Shown here piece after piece: positions 34,597 through 42,519 of a stretch of 48,257 bases of DNA (position 1 is the stretch's first letter; each line of letters begins with the position of its first letter). The notes beneath the pieces were generated by a model. That model made no database searches. It was given only the letters and a program-made list of their open reading frames with translations, and was not told the DNA's origin. A program made the translations under genes and the position numbers. Source of the DNA: Halomonas rhizosphaerae (GTDB taxonomy: Bacteria; Pseudomonadota; Gammaproteobacteria; Pseudomonadales; Halomonadaceae); NCBI RefSeq assembly GCF_030010555.1, contig NZ_JASCQP010000031.1, positions 1-48,257 on the forward strand, read 5' to 3'.

Positions 34597-35079
34597 ATGC
34601 CGGAACGGATCCGGATTGCCCGCCTCGAGGGCGACTCGCCCCATGTGGCCATCCTGGCTCAGTGGACCCACGATACCTGGGGGCATCTGCACCCGGGGAG
34701 AAGTCTGGATACCGCCATTGCCTTGCTGCGCGAGGAGTGCGGGCCGGGCGGCGTGCCGTCGGTGTTTGTCGCCCTGCAGGGCTATACGCCGGTGGGCACC
34801 GCCAGCCTGGTGGCCGACGACATGAGCGACCGCCGCGACCTGACGCCCTGGCTGGCCTCGGTCTTCGTGCCGCCCGGGTGGCGCGGCCGGGGCATCGCCT
34901 CGCGGCTGGTCCGGCGCGTGGAAGACGAGGCGCATGCCCATGGGGTTGCGCATTTCTACCTCTACACGCCGGATCAGCAGGCGCTCTATCGGCGCCTGGG
35001 ATGGCGCGACATCGAGGCGCGAGACTACGGCGGCGAGGCGGTGACCATCATGCGCCGCGTTCTCGGCTCCCTTCCCTGA
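34597..35079 (+). CDS. GNAT family N-acetyltransferase
   Basis: A 160-residue acetyltransferase. The acetyl-CoA binding motif A is VFVPPGWRGRGIASRLVRRV (R/Q-x-x-G-x-G/A) at about 89-108; the end LYTPDQQALYRRLGWRD is also typical. The substrate is unknown. AGAGGA precedes ATG 34597; two upstream in-frame ATGs (34549, 34570) are less supported. Followed by the EamA transporter on the same strand. Confidence 0.88.
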   Translation: MPERIRIARLEGDSPHVAILAQWTHDTWGHLHPGRSLDTAIALLREECGPGGVPSVFVALQGYTPVGTASLVADDMSDRRDLTPWLASVFVPPGWRGRGIASRLVRRVEDEAHAHGVAHFYLYTPDQQALYRRLGWRDIEARDYGGEAVTIMRRVLGSLP

Positions 35080-35140
35080 GCCGCTGGCCGCCGAGCGCGC
35101 CGCGGGTTCACCGACACCGACACCACGAGAAGGAGCGCAG

Positions 35141-36013
35141 ATGGCGACATTGAGTACGCTGTACGTGGTGCTGGCCGCACTGTTCTGGGGGCTCTCCGGT
35201 GGCATCGGCGGCGTGCTCATGGCCGACGGCTGGGAGCCGCTCGTCGTCTCGTTCTACCGCGGCGCGATCGGCCTGGTGTTCGTGCTCGCCTGGCTGGCGC
35301 TGCGCCCGGGCAGCAGCGGGCTGGCCAACCCTCGGCTATGGGGCTGGTCGCTGCTGGCCGGCCTGGGGGTTGCCGGCAACTTCACCTTCTACTTCGTGAG
35401 CATCTCCGAGGGCAGCGTCTCGGTGGCGGCGACGCTGATGTACTGCGCCCCGGTGTTCGTCTTTCTCGTCTCCTTCGCCCTCAAGCTCGAACGGCCCACG
35501 CCGCTCAAGTGGGCCGCCATCGTCATGGTCATGCTGGGGATCGTGCTGCTGACGCGTATCTACGACGTCCAGCCGGGTGGGGTGACCCCCATCGGCGTCA
35601 TCGCCGGGCTGCTCGCCGGGCTCTCCTATGCGCTCTTCATCTTCGGCTTCAAGTACGCCGCCCCCCACGGCAGCCCCCAGGCCACGCTCGTCATCGCCTT
35701 CGCGCTACTCTCGCTCATCCTCTTCCCGCTGGGCGATACCGGCCAGACCCTCTCGGCGTTGGGCACCCCGAGCTGGCCGCTCTTCGTCACGCTGGGCGTG
35801 CTCGGCGCCGGCGTGTCGTTCATCCTCTATGTCGTCGGGCTCAACGATACCGCCCCGGCGGTGGCCGCCATCGTGGCCATGGTCGAGCCGGTCACGGCCT
35901 CGCTGTTCGGCGTCCTGGTGCTCGATGAGCGCCTGGTCGGGCTCGAGCTGGTCGGCATGGGCCTGATCCTGCTCACGGTGACGGCGTTGAGCGTCTCCTC
36001 GAGCTCGCGGTAA
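35141..36013 (+). CDS. DMT superfamily transporter (EamA)
   Basis: A 290-residue inner-membrane protein with ten hydrophobic segments in two EamA repeats (about 4-140 and 150-285; second-repeat features FKYAAPHGSPQATLVIAFAL and AIVAMVEPVTASLFGVLVLD). Family members export amino acids or metabolites. AAGGAG precedes ATG 35141. Part of its second repeat (35804-35870) is also present as a degraded copy at 37647-37712, showing past duplication. Confidence 0.9.
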   Translation: MATLSTLYVVLAALFWGLSGGIGGVLMADGWEPLVVSFYRGAIGLVFVLAWLALRPGSSGLANPRLWGWSLLAGLGVAGNFTFYFVSISEGSVSVAATLMYCAPVFVFLVSFALKLERPTPLKWAAIVMVMLGIVLLTRIYDVQPGGVTPIGVIAGLLAGLSYALFIFGFKYAAPHGSPQATLVIAFALLSLILFPLGDTGQTLSALGTPSWPLFVTLGVLGAGVSFILYVVGLNDTAPAVAAIVAMVEPVTASLFGVLVLDERLVGLELVGMGLILLTVTALSVSSSSR

Positions 36014-36043
36014 GCCTCTTTCGCCTCGATGGCACCAGGACTG

Positions 36044-36240
36044 CCATCGCCCTGGGGCCGGGAGTGCTCTTCGAGCACTATCCGCTGGTGCAGACCACCT
36101 GCGGGTAGTGGGCAGCGGCTATCTCCTCTATCTGGCCTGGCGCATCGCCACGGCTCCGCCGCCGGAACTGTGTCGGCGGATCTTCAATGGCGTGATAGGC
36201 GCTCTCTCCGCCGCCTGCGTGATCTCCATCCTGGGCTGAT
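36044..36240 (+). pseudogene. decayed LysE-family exporter fragment
   Basis: The DNA matches two separated parts of the intact LysE-family gene at 39711-40316. The first (from ATCGCCCTGGGGC through CTGGCCTGGCGCATCGCC) corresponds to about 39886-40000; the second (TTCAATGGCGTGATAGGCGC to the stop) corresponds to about 40259-40316. Around 250 bp between them are deleted, and stops and indels are present. It sits directly after the EamA gene. Confidence 0.8.
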
Positions 36241-36518
36241 TGACCGCACCGCCAATCCGGCCGACGTTCTGGTTTACGCTCAAACTCGACTTTGCAACCC
36301 TGCAAGGCCTCGCATAGGCTCAATCATCAAGCCTCCGCTACCGGGCCATGAGAGTCACCCTTCGCGGCGCGCAGCGACTATCTCATGGATGACGGGTGAT
36401 CATCGCCATATGCCCAGGCAGGGGTGGTGGCGTGCCCGAATCTCATCTATCGCCGCTTTCCGAGCGGGGCGGACACCGGCGAAGCCCTGGCCCAGCACAT
36501 TCATCGATAGAGGTTGTG
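36241..36518. other. short gap with a possible gene tail
   Basis: A start-less frame VACPNLIYRRFPSGADTGEA followed by LAQHIHR and stop ends at about 36508, just before the CheB-like gene. It resembles the 3' end of a lost gene, but I cannot name the family. No other feature seen. Confidence 0.3.
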
Positions 36519-37526
36519 ATGAATAAAATCAGAAGTCCAATGCTCATTGTTATTGGAGCGTCCGCCGGTGGCATGGCAGCATTGAAGAAGCTGGTAGCTC
36601 AATTACCGAAAGATTTTCCGGCTCCAGTCTTTATAGTCAACCACATGAGCGCAGATACCACCGGAGAAGCGCTTGTCAGGGGCTTGAATGAGAGCGGCAG
36701 TCTGCCCTGTGTACATGCGCACGATAAACAACCATTCAAAAGCGGTCATATTTATCTGGCACCATCCGATCAACATATGCTGATCGCGAAAGGTAAGATT
36801 CTCGTCACCAAAGGTGCCCGGGAAAACCGTTCGCGTCCAGCTATTGATCCCTTGTTTCGTTCCGCAGCAGTGTCCTATGGCAACCGTGTAGTAGGAATTA
36901 TCCTTACAGGGTACCTGGATGATGGCACCAGTGGCATGATGGCGATCAAAAGATGCGGGGGCATCTGCATTGCACAGGATCCTGAGGATGCGTCTTATCC
37001 GGATATGCCGCAATCCGTCATAGCGAATGTTGGAGCCGATTATTGTTTGCCGGTAGCCGGGATGGGGGCGGTGTTATCCGAGCTCGTCAGTAGGGAACTG
37101 CCTAAGAACAAGCCGGCTCCAGAGGACATTGTGATCGAGGCAAAGATCGCACAGCGGGTCTTGAGCGATCTGCCGTCTGTCGAGGCGCTCGGCGATCAGG
37201 TGCCATTTAATTGTCCTGACTGTGGTGGCGTGTTATGGAAAGTGGAGGATGGACAATTCCTAAGGTACCGCTGTCATACGGGTCATGCCTTCACCTCCTC
37301 GGTGCTGCTTGCTCAGCAAACAGTCAAGATAGAAGAAACTCTCTGGGTTGCGCTGAGAATGTTTGAGGAGCGCCAGAATCTGCTCGTGACCATGAGCAAA
37401 AAGGAAGGCGAAAAATCTCTCACATCAATTTCCCAGCGAGCCAAAGACTCGCAAGTCCACATTGACCGCATTCGTGCGATGTTGAGGGCTACCGACAAAG
37501 ATTCTCATAGTGAAGAAACTACGTGA
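36519..37526 (+). CDS. CheB-like protein methylesterase, no receiver domain, C-terminal zinc ribbon
   Basis: A 335-residue protein. Residues about 8-190 form the CheB methylesterase domain with Ser15 in GASAGG, a histidine in VNHMS and the aspartate in GYLDDGTSGM. There is no N-terminal receiver domain, so activity is not set by CheA phosphorylation. Residues about 230-255 hold a zinc-ribbon-like segment (CPDCGGVL and RYRCHTGHAF). The remainder is helical. Base use is visibly AT-richer than its neighbours, and no other chemotaxis gene is nearby, suggesting transfer. AGAGG precedes the ATG. Its target may be a non-chemotaxis protein. Confidence 0.88.
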   Translation: MNKIRSPMLIVIGASAGGMAALKKLVAQLPKDFPAPVFIVNHMSADTTGEALVRGLNESGSLPCVHAHDKQPFKSGHIYLAPSDQHMLIAKGKILVTKGARENRSRPAIDPLFRSAAVSYGNRVVGIILTGYLDDGTSGMMAIKRCGGICIAQDPEDASYPDMPQSVIANVGADYCLPVAGMGAVLSELVSRELPKNKPAPEDIVIEAKIAQRVLSDLPSVEALGDQVPFNCPDCGGVLWKVEDGQFLRYRCHTGHAFTSSVLLAQQTVKIEETLWVALRMFEERQNLLVTMSKKEGEKSLTSISQRAKDSQVHIDRIRAMLRATDKDSHSEETT

Positions 37527-37619
37527 ACGTTTCATCGAACGGAAAACTGAAATTGACGCCTTTGGTTGGAATAGCGCACAAGATGTGAAGCCTTAAACCA
37601 ATGCTTAAGTAAAGTTGAG

Positions 37620-37642
37620 AAAAGGGGCTGACTCCTTTTTTT
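37620..37642 (+). terminator. possible terminator after the CheB-like gene
   Basis: AAAAGG (37620-37625) pairs with CCTTTT (37634-37639), followed by three more T residues. The stem is short and not GC-rich, so termination strength is doubtful. Confidence 0.4.
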
Positions 37643-37646
37643 GCTT

Positions 37647-37712
37647 GGCGCAGCCCTGTCATTCATTCTCTATATCATCGGGCTCAACCATACCGCCCCG
37701 GCGGCGGCGCCG
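37647..37712 (+). pseudogene. degraded EamA transporter fragment
   Basis: About 66 bp match part of the intact EamA gene at 35804-35870, with the same peptide theme (SFILYIIGLNHTAPAAA versus SFILYVVGLNDTAPAVA). No start or remaining gene is present. With the LysE fragment at 36044, it records an old duplication split by the CheB-like gene. Confidence 0.78.
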
Positions 37713-37731
37713 CCCCACGTTCCCTGATGGA

Positions 37732-38088
37732 TCAGCGCGTCGCCGGGCCGTGCCGCTCGCGGCTGTCCGCCGGCGCCTGGTCGCGGTCGCGCATCCCGTA
37801 GTCGCGGATCACCCCGGCCACGCGCAGGCGGTAGTCCGCGAAGACCACCTCGCGGCCCAGGGACTGGGCGGCGCGGTGGCGTTCCACCCGGCGCCATTCG
37901 GCGATGGCCGCCTCGTCGCGCCAGAAGGAGAGCGAGAGCAGCTTGCCCGGCTGGGCCAGGCTCTCGAAGCGTTCGATGGAGATGAAGCCCTCGATCTCCT
38001 CCAGCAGCGGGCGCAGGCCGGCGGCGATATCGAGATAATGGTCGCGCTGGTCAGGATGAGGCACGACTTCGAAGATGACGGCGATCAT
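37732..38088 (-). CDS. antibiotic biosynthesis monooxygenase family protein
   Basis: A 118-residue ABM-domain protein: MIAVIFEVVPHPDQRDHYLD at the start, GFISIERFESLAQPGKLLSL and FWRDEAAIAEWR in the middle. The fold is a dimeric ferredoxin-like barrel; members include quinol or polyketide monooxygenases and haem-degrading enzymes, with no cofactor in many cases. Specific activity unknown. AGGAG precedes ATG 38088; the longer open frame lacks support. Confidence 0.87.
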   Translation of the reverse strand: MIAVIFEVVPHPDQRDHYLDIAAGLRPLLEEIEGFISIERFESLAQPGKLLSLSFWRDEAAIAEWRRVERHRAAQSLGREVVFADYRLRVAGVIRDYGMRDRDQAPADSRERHGPATR

Positions 38089-38217
38089 GGCGGCTCCTGG
38101 TGAATGGATGCGCATCTCGCCAGGGCGGGTGACGGCGGCGATGCCGACGCGGCTTATGGCGAGCACTCCCCCTGAACGTAAGGCCAAACGGCCCCCGCGT
38201 CACCCATCCGTCGGGGG

Positions 38218-39615
38218 TCAGAGTGTGCGCCAGGGGATCGGCGGGGGCGCCTGCAGGGTCTCCTTCACTGCCCGCAGGGCCTGGGTCAGCGCCTCCCGCG
38301 AGCGCGCCCCGCCCAGGCAGAGCCGCACCGCCTGGGGCGCCGGCTCGCTGCCCACGCAGAAGGGCTCCGGGCCGGTCAGGCGCACGCCGCGCTTCTCCAG
38401 GGCGGCGAGCAGCTCGGCGGCCCGCAGCCCCTCCGGAAGCGTCAGCCAGAGGTTGTTGCCGTGGGGCCGCCCGGACGGGGCATAGTCCGCCAGCCACCGG
38501 CGCGCCAGGCGCTGGCGCTCGGCTTGTTCGTCGATCTGCCAGGCCAGCAGGCGCTCGGCATCGGCGCTCTCCACGCAGCGGCACACCGCCTCCACCATCA
38601 GCGGCGGGACCATCCAGCTCTGGGCGCGCACTGCCGCACCCAGCGGCTCCTGCAGCGCCTCCGGCACCCGCAGGGCGCCGATGCGCAAGCCCCCCGCCAG
38701 CACCTTGGCGGTGCTGAAGGCGAACAGGGTGCGCTCCGGGGCCAGCCGGTAGAGCGGGGTGCCGCGCTCGGCCACCGGCAGGTACTGCACCCCATCCTCC
38801 AGGATCCAGAACTCATGCTGCCGGGCAAGCTCGGCCAGGCGTTCGCGCCGCGCCTCGCTGAGCACGGCGCCGGTGGGGTTGTTCTGGTCCGGCGTGACGT
38901 AGACCAGCCGCGGCGGCTGCTGGGCACACAGCCGTGCCAGGGCCTCCACGTCCATGCCCGCGTCGTCCAGGGGCACGGCCAGGGTCTTGAGGTGCGCCTG
39001 GCGGGCGGCGCCGATCAGCCCGGGGTAGGTGAGGGCGTCGGCGGTGATCCGCTCGCCGGGGCGCGTCAGCGCCCGCAGCGTCAGGTCGATGCCGTGCTGG
39101 CCCCCCTGGGTGATCACCAGCGCCTCCGGCGAGACCGGCATGCCCAGGCGGGTCATCCAGGTGGCGAGGCGCTCGCGGTGCCCCGCCAGGCCGCGCTCCG
39201 GCTGGTAGGCCACGGCGCGCTCCAGCACCGCGCGATCCTCGGCGATCCCGGCGAGCGCCTGGCCCAGCAGCGAGGCACGCAACGCGTGGGGCGGCGGCAG
39301 GCTCAGGCTGAGGTCGACCAGGCCGTCGTCCTCCGCCGAGGCGGCGGCCAGGAAGGGGGCGGCCGAGCCTTGCTCGGCGCCGCGCACATAGGTCCCGCTG
39401 CCCACCCGCGCCGAGACCCAGCCCTGACGCTCGGCCTCGGCGTAGGCGCGTGACACCGTGCCCACGGTCACGCCCAGGGCATCGGCCAGGTGGCGCTGGG
39501 GCGGCAGCTTGCGGCCCGCGGGCAGCTCGCCGGCCTGGATGGCCCGGGCGATCGCCTCGGCGATGGCGCGGTAGCGGGGGCCCGTCTCCGCGAGATGGGG
39601 AGTCCAGATTGTCAT
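38218..39615 (-). CDS. MocR/PdxR family regulator (GntR HTH plus aminotransferase-like domain)
   Basis: A 465-residue regulator. Residues about 10-80 form a GntR winged helix (GELPAGRKLPPQRHLADALG, VTVGTVSRAYAEAERQGWV). Residues about 110-460 form a fold-type I aminotransferase-like domain with the PLP lysine in AFSTAKVLAGGLRIG and the DQNNPTGAVLS motif. MocR proteins sense PLP or amino-acid ligands and control a divergent gene. Here the divergent gene is a LysE-type exporter, with a perfect inverted repeat over the MocR start codon. ATG 39615 is chosen; an upstream frame lacks support. Confidence 0.92.
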   Translation of the reverse strand: MTIWTPHLAETGPRYRAIAEAIARAIQAGELPAGRKLPPQRHLADALGVTVGTVSRAYAEAERQGWVSARVGSGTYVRGAEQGSAAPFLAAASAEDDGLVDLSLSLPPPHALRASLLGQALAGIAEDRAVLERAVAYQPERGLAGHRERLATWMTRLGMPVSPEALVITQGGQHGIDLTLRALTRPGERITADALTYPGLIGAARQAHLKTLAVPLDDAGMDVEALARLCAQQPPRLVYVTPDQNNPTGAVLSEARRERLAELARQHEFWILEDGVQYLPVAERGTPLYRLAPERTLFAFSTAKVLAGGLRIGALRVPEALQEPLGAAVRAQSWMVPPLMVEAVCRCVESADAERLLAWQIDEQAERQRLARRWLADYAPSGRPHGNNLWLTLPEGLRAAELLAALEKRGVRLTGPEPFCVGSEPAPQAVRLCLGGARSREALTQALRAVKETLQAPPPIPWRTL

Positions 39616-39687
39616 GGTGACAATAAAACCTTTGACGCCAGGATTGTGCCCGTTAAGCTGAAAACTCACAGGCTATATCGACAATAA
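39608..39687. promoter_or_regulatory. candidate MocR operator between the regulator and LysE gene
   Basis: A perfect inverted repeat ATTGTCA-TGG-TGACAAT spans 39608-39624 and includes the MocR start codon. The element GACAATAA occurs at 39619-39626 and again at 39680-39687, just before the LysE gene. Repeats of this kind in the divergent gap are the usual binding sites of MocR-type regulators. Binding is inferred. Confidence 0.6.
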
Positions 39688-39710
39688 CCCCGAAATTGTA
39701 TGGGTGCAAT

Positions 39711-40316
39711 ATGCTGGAAGCGGTGGCGTTCCTGGGGCCGGCGGCCCTCTACATGATCTCCATGACCATCACCCCGGGCCCCAACAACGTGATGCTCACC
39801 GCCTCCGGGGCCAACTTCGGCTTCCTGCGGACCCTGCCGCACATGCTGGGCATCCTGGGGGGCTGCTTCCTGCTCTTCGCCGGTATCGCCCTGGGGCTGG
39901 GCCTGCTCTTCGAGCGCTACCCGCTGGTGCAGACCCTCCTGCGGGTGGTGGGCAGCGGCTACCTGCTCTACCTGGCCTGGCGCATCGCCACGGCGCCGCC
40001 GCCGGACCTGCGCAGGCGCGGCGAGGGGCGGCCGCTAGGCTTCTGGCAGGCGGCGGCCTTCCAGTTCGCCAACCCCAAGGCCTGGGTCATGGGGCTGGCG
40101 CTGATGGCGGGCTTCCTGCCCGGCGACGGCAACACCCTGGTCAACGCCCTGCTGCTGGCCGGTTTCGCCGAGCTGGTGGCGCTGCCCTGCATCGCGCTCT
40201 GGGCGGGCTTCGGCATGGCCATCGGCCGCTGGATCGACACGCCGCGCGCCTGGCGGGTTTTCAACGGCGTGATGGGGGCGCTCACCGCCGCCTGCGTGAT
40301 CTTTATCCTGGGATAA
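39711..40316 (+). CDS. LysE family amino-acid exporter
   Basis: A 201-residue membrane protein with six hydrophobic segments and the LysE/RhtB N-terminal motif MTITPGPNNVMLTASGANFG, then GSGYLLYLAWRIA and QFANPKAWVMGLA. Members export lysine, threonine, homoserine or cysteine-type solutes. Divergent from the MocR regulator and 11 bp upstream of an aspartate/glutamate racemase-type gene, suggesting an amino-acid-related operon. A degraded copy lies at 36044-36240. Confidence 0.92.
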   Translation: MLEAVAFLGPAALYMISMTITPGPNNVMLTASGANFGFLRTLPHMLGILGGCFLLFAGIALGLGLLFERYPLVQTLLRVVGSGYLLYLAWRIATAPPPDLRRRGEGRPLGFWQAAAFQFANPKAWVMGLALMAGFLPGDGNTLVNALLLAGFAELVALPCIALWAGFGMAIGRWIDTPRAWRVFNGVMGALTAACVIFILG

Positions 40317-40327
40317 GAGGAGGGAAG

Positions 40328-41029
40328 ATGAAGACGATAGGGCTGATCGGCGGCATGAGCTGGGAATCGACCCAGACCTACTACCGGCTCATCAACCAGG
40401 GGGTGAAGGTGCGTCTGGGCGGGCTGCACTCCGCCCGGCTGGTGCTCTACAGCGTGGACTTCGCCGAGATCGAGGCGCTCCAGCGCCGCGGCGACTGGGC
40501 GGCAACGGCGCAGATTCTCGGCGAGGCGGCCCGGTCCCTGGCGGCGGCCGGCGCCGACTTCCTGGTGCTGTGCACCAACACCATGCACAAGGTCGCCCCG
40601 CAGCTCGAGCAGGCCGTGGCGATTCCCCTGCTGCACATCGCCGATGCCACCGCCAACGCGCTGCACCGGCAGGGCGTGACCCAGGTGGGACTGCTGGGCA
40701 CCCGCTTCACCATGGAGCAGGCCTTCTATCGGGAGCGCCTGGAGGCGCAGGGCATCCAGGTGCTGATTCCCGATGCTCCCCAGCGCGAGCGGGTGCACGC
40801 CGTCATCTTCGACGAACTGTGCCGCGGTGAGATCCGGGCAGATTCCAGAGCCGCCTATCTGGAGATCGTGGCCTCGCTGGCCGGGCAGGGCGCCCAGGGC
40901 GTGATCCTCGGCTGTACGGAAATCGGGCTGCTGATCCAGGCAGGCGATACGGACGTGCCCCTCTTCGACACCACCGCCATCCACGCCGAGCAGACGGTAG
41001 AGGCCGCACTGGCTACCCCGGAGCCATAG
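40328..41029 (+). CDS. aspartate/glutamate racemase family protein
   Basis: A 233-residue two-domain racemase-fold protein. The two catalytic cysteines are in LVLCTNTMHK (near 83) and VILGCTEIGLL (near 193). The start TIGLIGGMSWESTQTYYRLI is typical of the aspartate-racemase branch (YgeA-like). Such enzymes interconvert amino-acid enantiomers without PLP. GAGGAGGG precedes the ATG. It is probably co-transcribed with the LysE-type exporter and controlled by MocR. Confidence 0.9.
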   Translation: MKTIGLIGGMSWESTQTYYRLINQGVKVRLGGLHSARLVLYSVDFAEIEALQRRGDWAATAQILGEAARSLAAAGADFLVLCTNTMHKVAPQLEQAVAIPLLHIADATANALHRQGVTQVGLLGTRFTMEQAFYRERLEAQGIQVLIPDAPQRERVHAVIFDELCRGEIRADSRAAYLEIVASLAGQGAQGVILGCTEIGLLIQAGDTDVPLFDTTAIHAEQTVEAALATPEP

Positions 41030-41233
41030 CGCATGCCGGCGAAGCCCCGTCGGATCGGCCTCCATGGAAAAAATCCTCGCCGGCTGTCGATCTGGGCCGT
41101 CGTCGCGCGACTAGAGGGTGAGAGGTCCCGGTAGCGCACCAGGGTGAATCGGCGTCGGCCACTTGGCAGTGGCCCTGTGCCTGGAGGAAAGCCACCGGGC
41201 AATACTCGACCTGCAGCCATGAGGGAGGAAACC

Positions 41234-41734
41234 ATGACGACGATTGCCAAGAACACGATTTGCCTGTGGTACGAGCGCGATGCCGAGGAGGCGGCGAGGT
41301 TCTACGCCAGCACCTTTCCCGACTCCGCCGTCGGTGCGGTCCATCGCGCACCGGGAGACTACCCGGCGGGCAAGCAGGGTGATGTCCTGACCGTCGAGTT
41401 CACCGTGATGGGCATACCCTGCCTGGGGCTGAACGGTGGGCCAGGCATCCAGCACAACGAGGCGTTCTCGTTCCAGGTGGCCACCGAGGACCAGGCCGAG
41501 ACCGACCGCTACTGGAAGGCGATCGTCGGAAACGGCGGCCAGGAAAGCGAGTGCGGCTGGTGCAAGGACAAGTGGGGCATCTCCTGGCAGATTACCCCCA
41601 TCGCGTTGACCAGGGCCTACACCAGCCCCGACCGCGCCGCCGCCAAGCGGGCGTTCGATGCCATGATGACGATGAAGAAAATCGACATCGCCGTGATCGA
41701 AGCGGCGGTTCGTGGCGAGAAGCCGGCGGGCTAA
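41234..41734 (+). CDS. VOC family PhnB-like protein
   Basis: A 166-residue VOC-fold protein of the PhnB / 3-demethylubiquinone-methyltransferase-like group: NTICLWYERDAEEAARFYAS, then GIPCLGLNGGPGIQHNEAFS and CGWCKDKWGISWQITPIAL. No metal-dependent activity can be assigned. GGGAGGAA precedes ATG 41234. Followed by a strong hairpin at 41803. Confidence 0.88.
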   Translation: MTTIAKNTICLWYERDAEEAARFYASTFPDSAVGAVHRAPGDYPAGKQGDVLTVEFTVMGIPCLGLNGGPGIQHNEAFSFQVATEDQAETDRYWKAIVGNGGQESECGWCKDKWGISWQITPIALTRAYTSPDRAAAKRAFDAMMTMKKIDIAVIEAAVRGEKPAG

Positions 41735-41802
41735 CCCCTACATGCTGGGGAAGGGGCTGCGTGCCGCCGCTGAGGCTGAGTGTTAAACCGCTCACACACC
41801 AA

Positions 41803-41832
41803 GCCCCCGAGTCAGTCACCTGGCTCGGGGGC
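41803..41832 (+). terminator. probable transcription terminator after the PhnB-like gene
   Basis: GCCCCCGAG (41803-41811) pairs with CTCGGGGGC (41824-41832) around a 12-base loop: a perfect 9-bp GC-rich stem. The following bases (CTTGCGTTTGG) contain few T residues, so it may be an imperfect intrinsic terminator or a bidirectional stem. Confidence 0.55.
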
Positions 41833-42221
41833 CTTGCGTTTGGGCGCCTGATGCTTCGGCGGCCGGTATGGATGCCGACACCAGTTGAGCCTCACCTGCG
41901 ACCAATCGCGGTGTGGCATCCATCGGCACTCTCGCATACGCTGAGTGTTTAAGGTCGCTTAGACGATCAGGCGATATGCCACCAACAAGCAGCGCAGGGA
42001 CTACCGCAGGGATGGCAGGGAGCCATCATGGCTTGCCTGGTAGGGGCGGTAGCGTGCCCGATGGCCACTCTTGTTGCCGCAATTGCTCGAGCCATTCTGC
42101 CTGACGATAACACTGGGGCATTTGCACTCTGGTAGGAGCCCGATTTATCGGGCGATCTTACCACCGAAGCTCACTTCGTTACTTATGTATCCAATCACAA
42201 TTTGTTCTTCGTTGTGAGGGT
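41833..42221. other. 389-bp gap left of the second integron relic
   Basis: No supported gene. It contains a REP-like palindrome (42131-42162, listed separately) and probably DNA that replaced the missing body of the integron integrase. Confidence 0.4.
42131..42162. repeat. REP-like extended palindrome
   Basis: An imperfect 32-bp palindrome starts GGTAGGAG and ends GATCTTACC, with the perfect core GCCCGA-TTTA-TCGGGC (42138-42153). Short repeats starting GTAGGAG with a GC-rich hairpin are frequent in some high-GC gammaproteobacterial genomes. Only one copy is recognised here. Confidence 0.45.
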
Positions 42222-42290
42222 TTAGCGTTTCACCCGCAAGGTGGTCTTGACCCTGTCCATCAGCTTCGTCGGTTTGCTGTGCGTATCCAT
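42222..42290 (-). pseudogene. integron integrase 5' stub (second integron relic)
   Basis: A 22-codon frame MDTHSKPTKLMDRVKTTLR-VKR then stop, reading away from the cassettes. It matches the N-terminal start expected of integron integrases (KLMDRV...LRVKR before the YSYRTE region) and shares P[S/T]KLMDRVK[A/T]T[M/L]R with the first stub. Everything after VKR, including the catalytic region, is lost. A LexA-like site lies just upstream. Confidence 0.65.
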
Positions 42291-42309
42291 ACTCCTATCC
42301 TCTCGATGC

Positions 42310-42325
42310 ATGGATGTACATACAG
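42310..42325 (-). promoter_or_regulatory. LexA-like half-site upstream of the integrase stub
   Basis: On the minus strand TACTGTATGTACAT contains a perfect left half (CTGT) of the CTGT-N8-ACAG SOS box, with a degenerate right half (CCAT). It lies about 20-35 bases before the integrase ATG, the position of the LexA box in many integron integrase promoters. Now it would control only a stub. Confidence 0.45.
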
Positions 42326-42442
42326 TATTATTGGCACTGGCAAAACGCGCAAGCGTGCGAATTCTGTATAGGTGGCCAAGGTTTCCTTTGGGTTTCATGA
42401 AATCAAAGGGTTAGCTGAGGAAAGGTTGCGCTGATAAGATTG

Positions 42443-42464
42443 TTGAACACGCATGCTCGTTCAA
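42443..42464. repeat. inverted repeat in the attI region
   Basis: TTGAAC (42443-42448) and GTTCAA (42459-42464) form a perfect 6-bp inverted repeat 31 bp before the first cassette junction (42495). It could be part of attI or a protein-binding site; this is only a positional suggestion. Confidence 0.35.
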
Positions 42465-42519
42465 GTCAATAAACGTGCGAGCTGTCTAATACCTGTTAGC
42501 CAGAAGAAAGAGTATCGAG

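Noticed and set aside
42222..42290. 22-codon stub as a functional small protein such as an excisionase
   Set aside because: No ribosome binding site is evident, and the sequence is explained by an integrase N-terminus shared with the stub at 26812.
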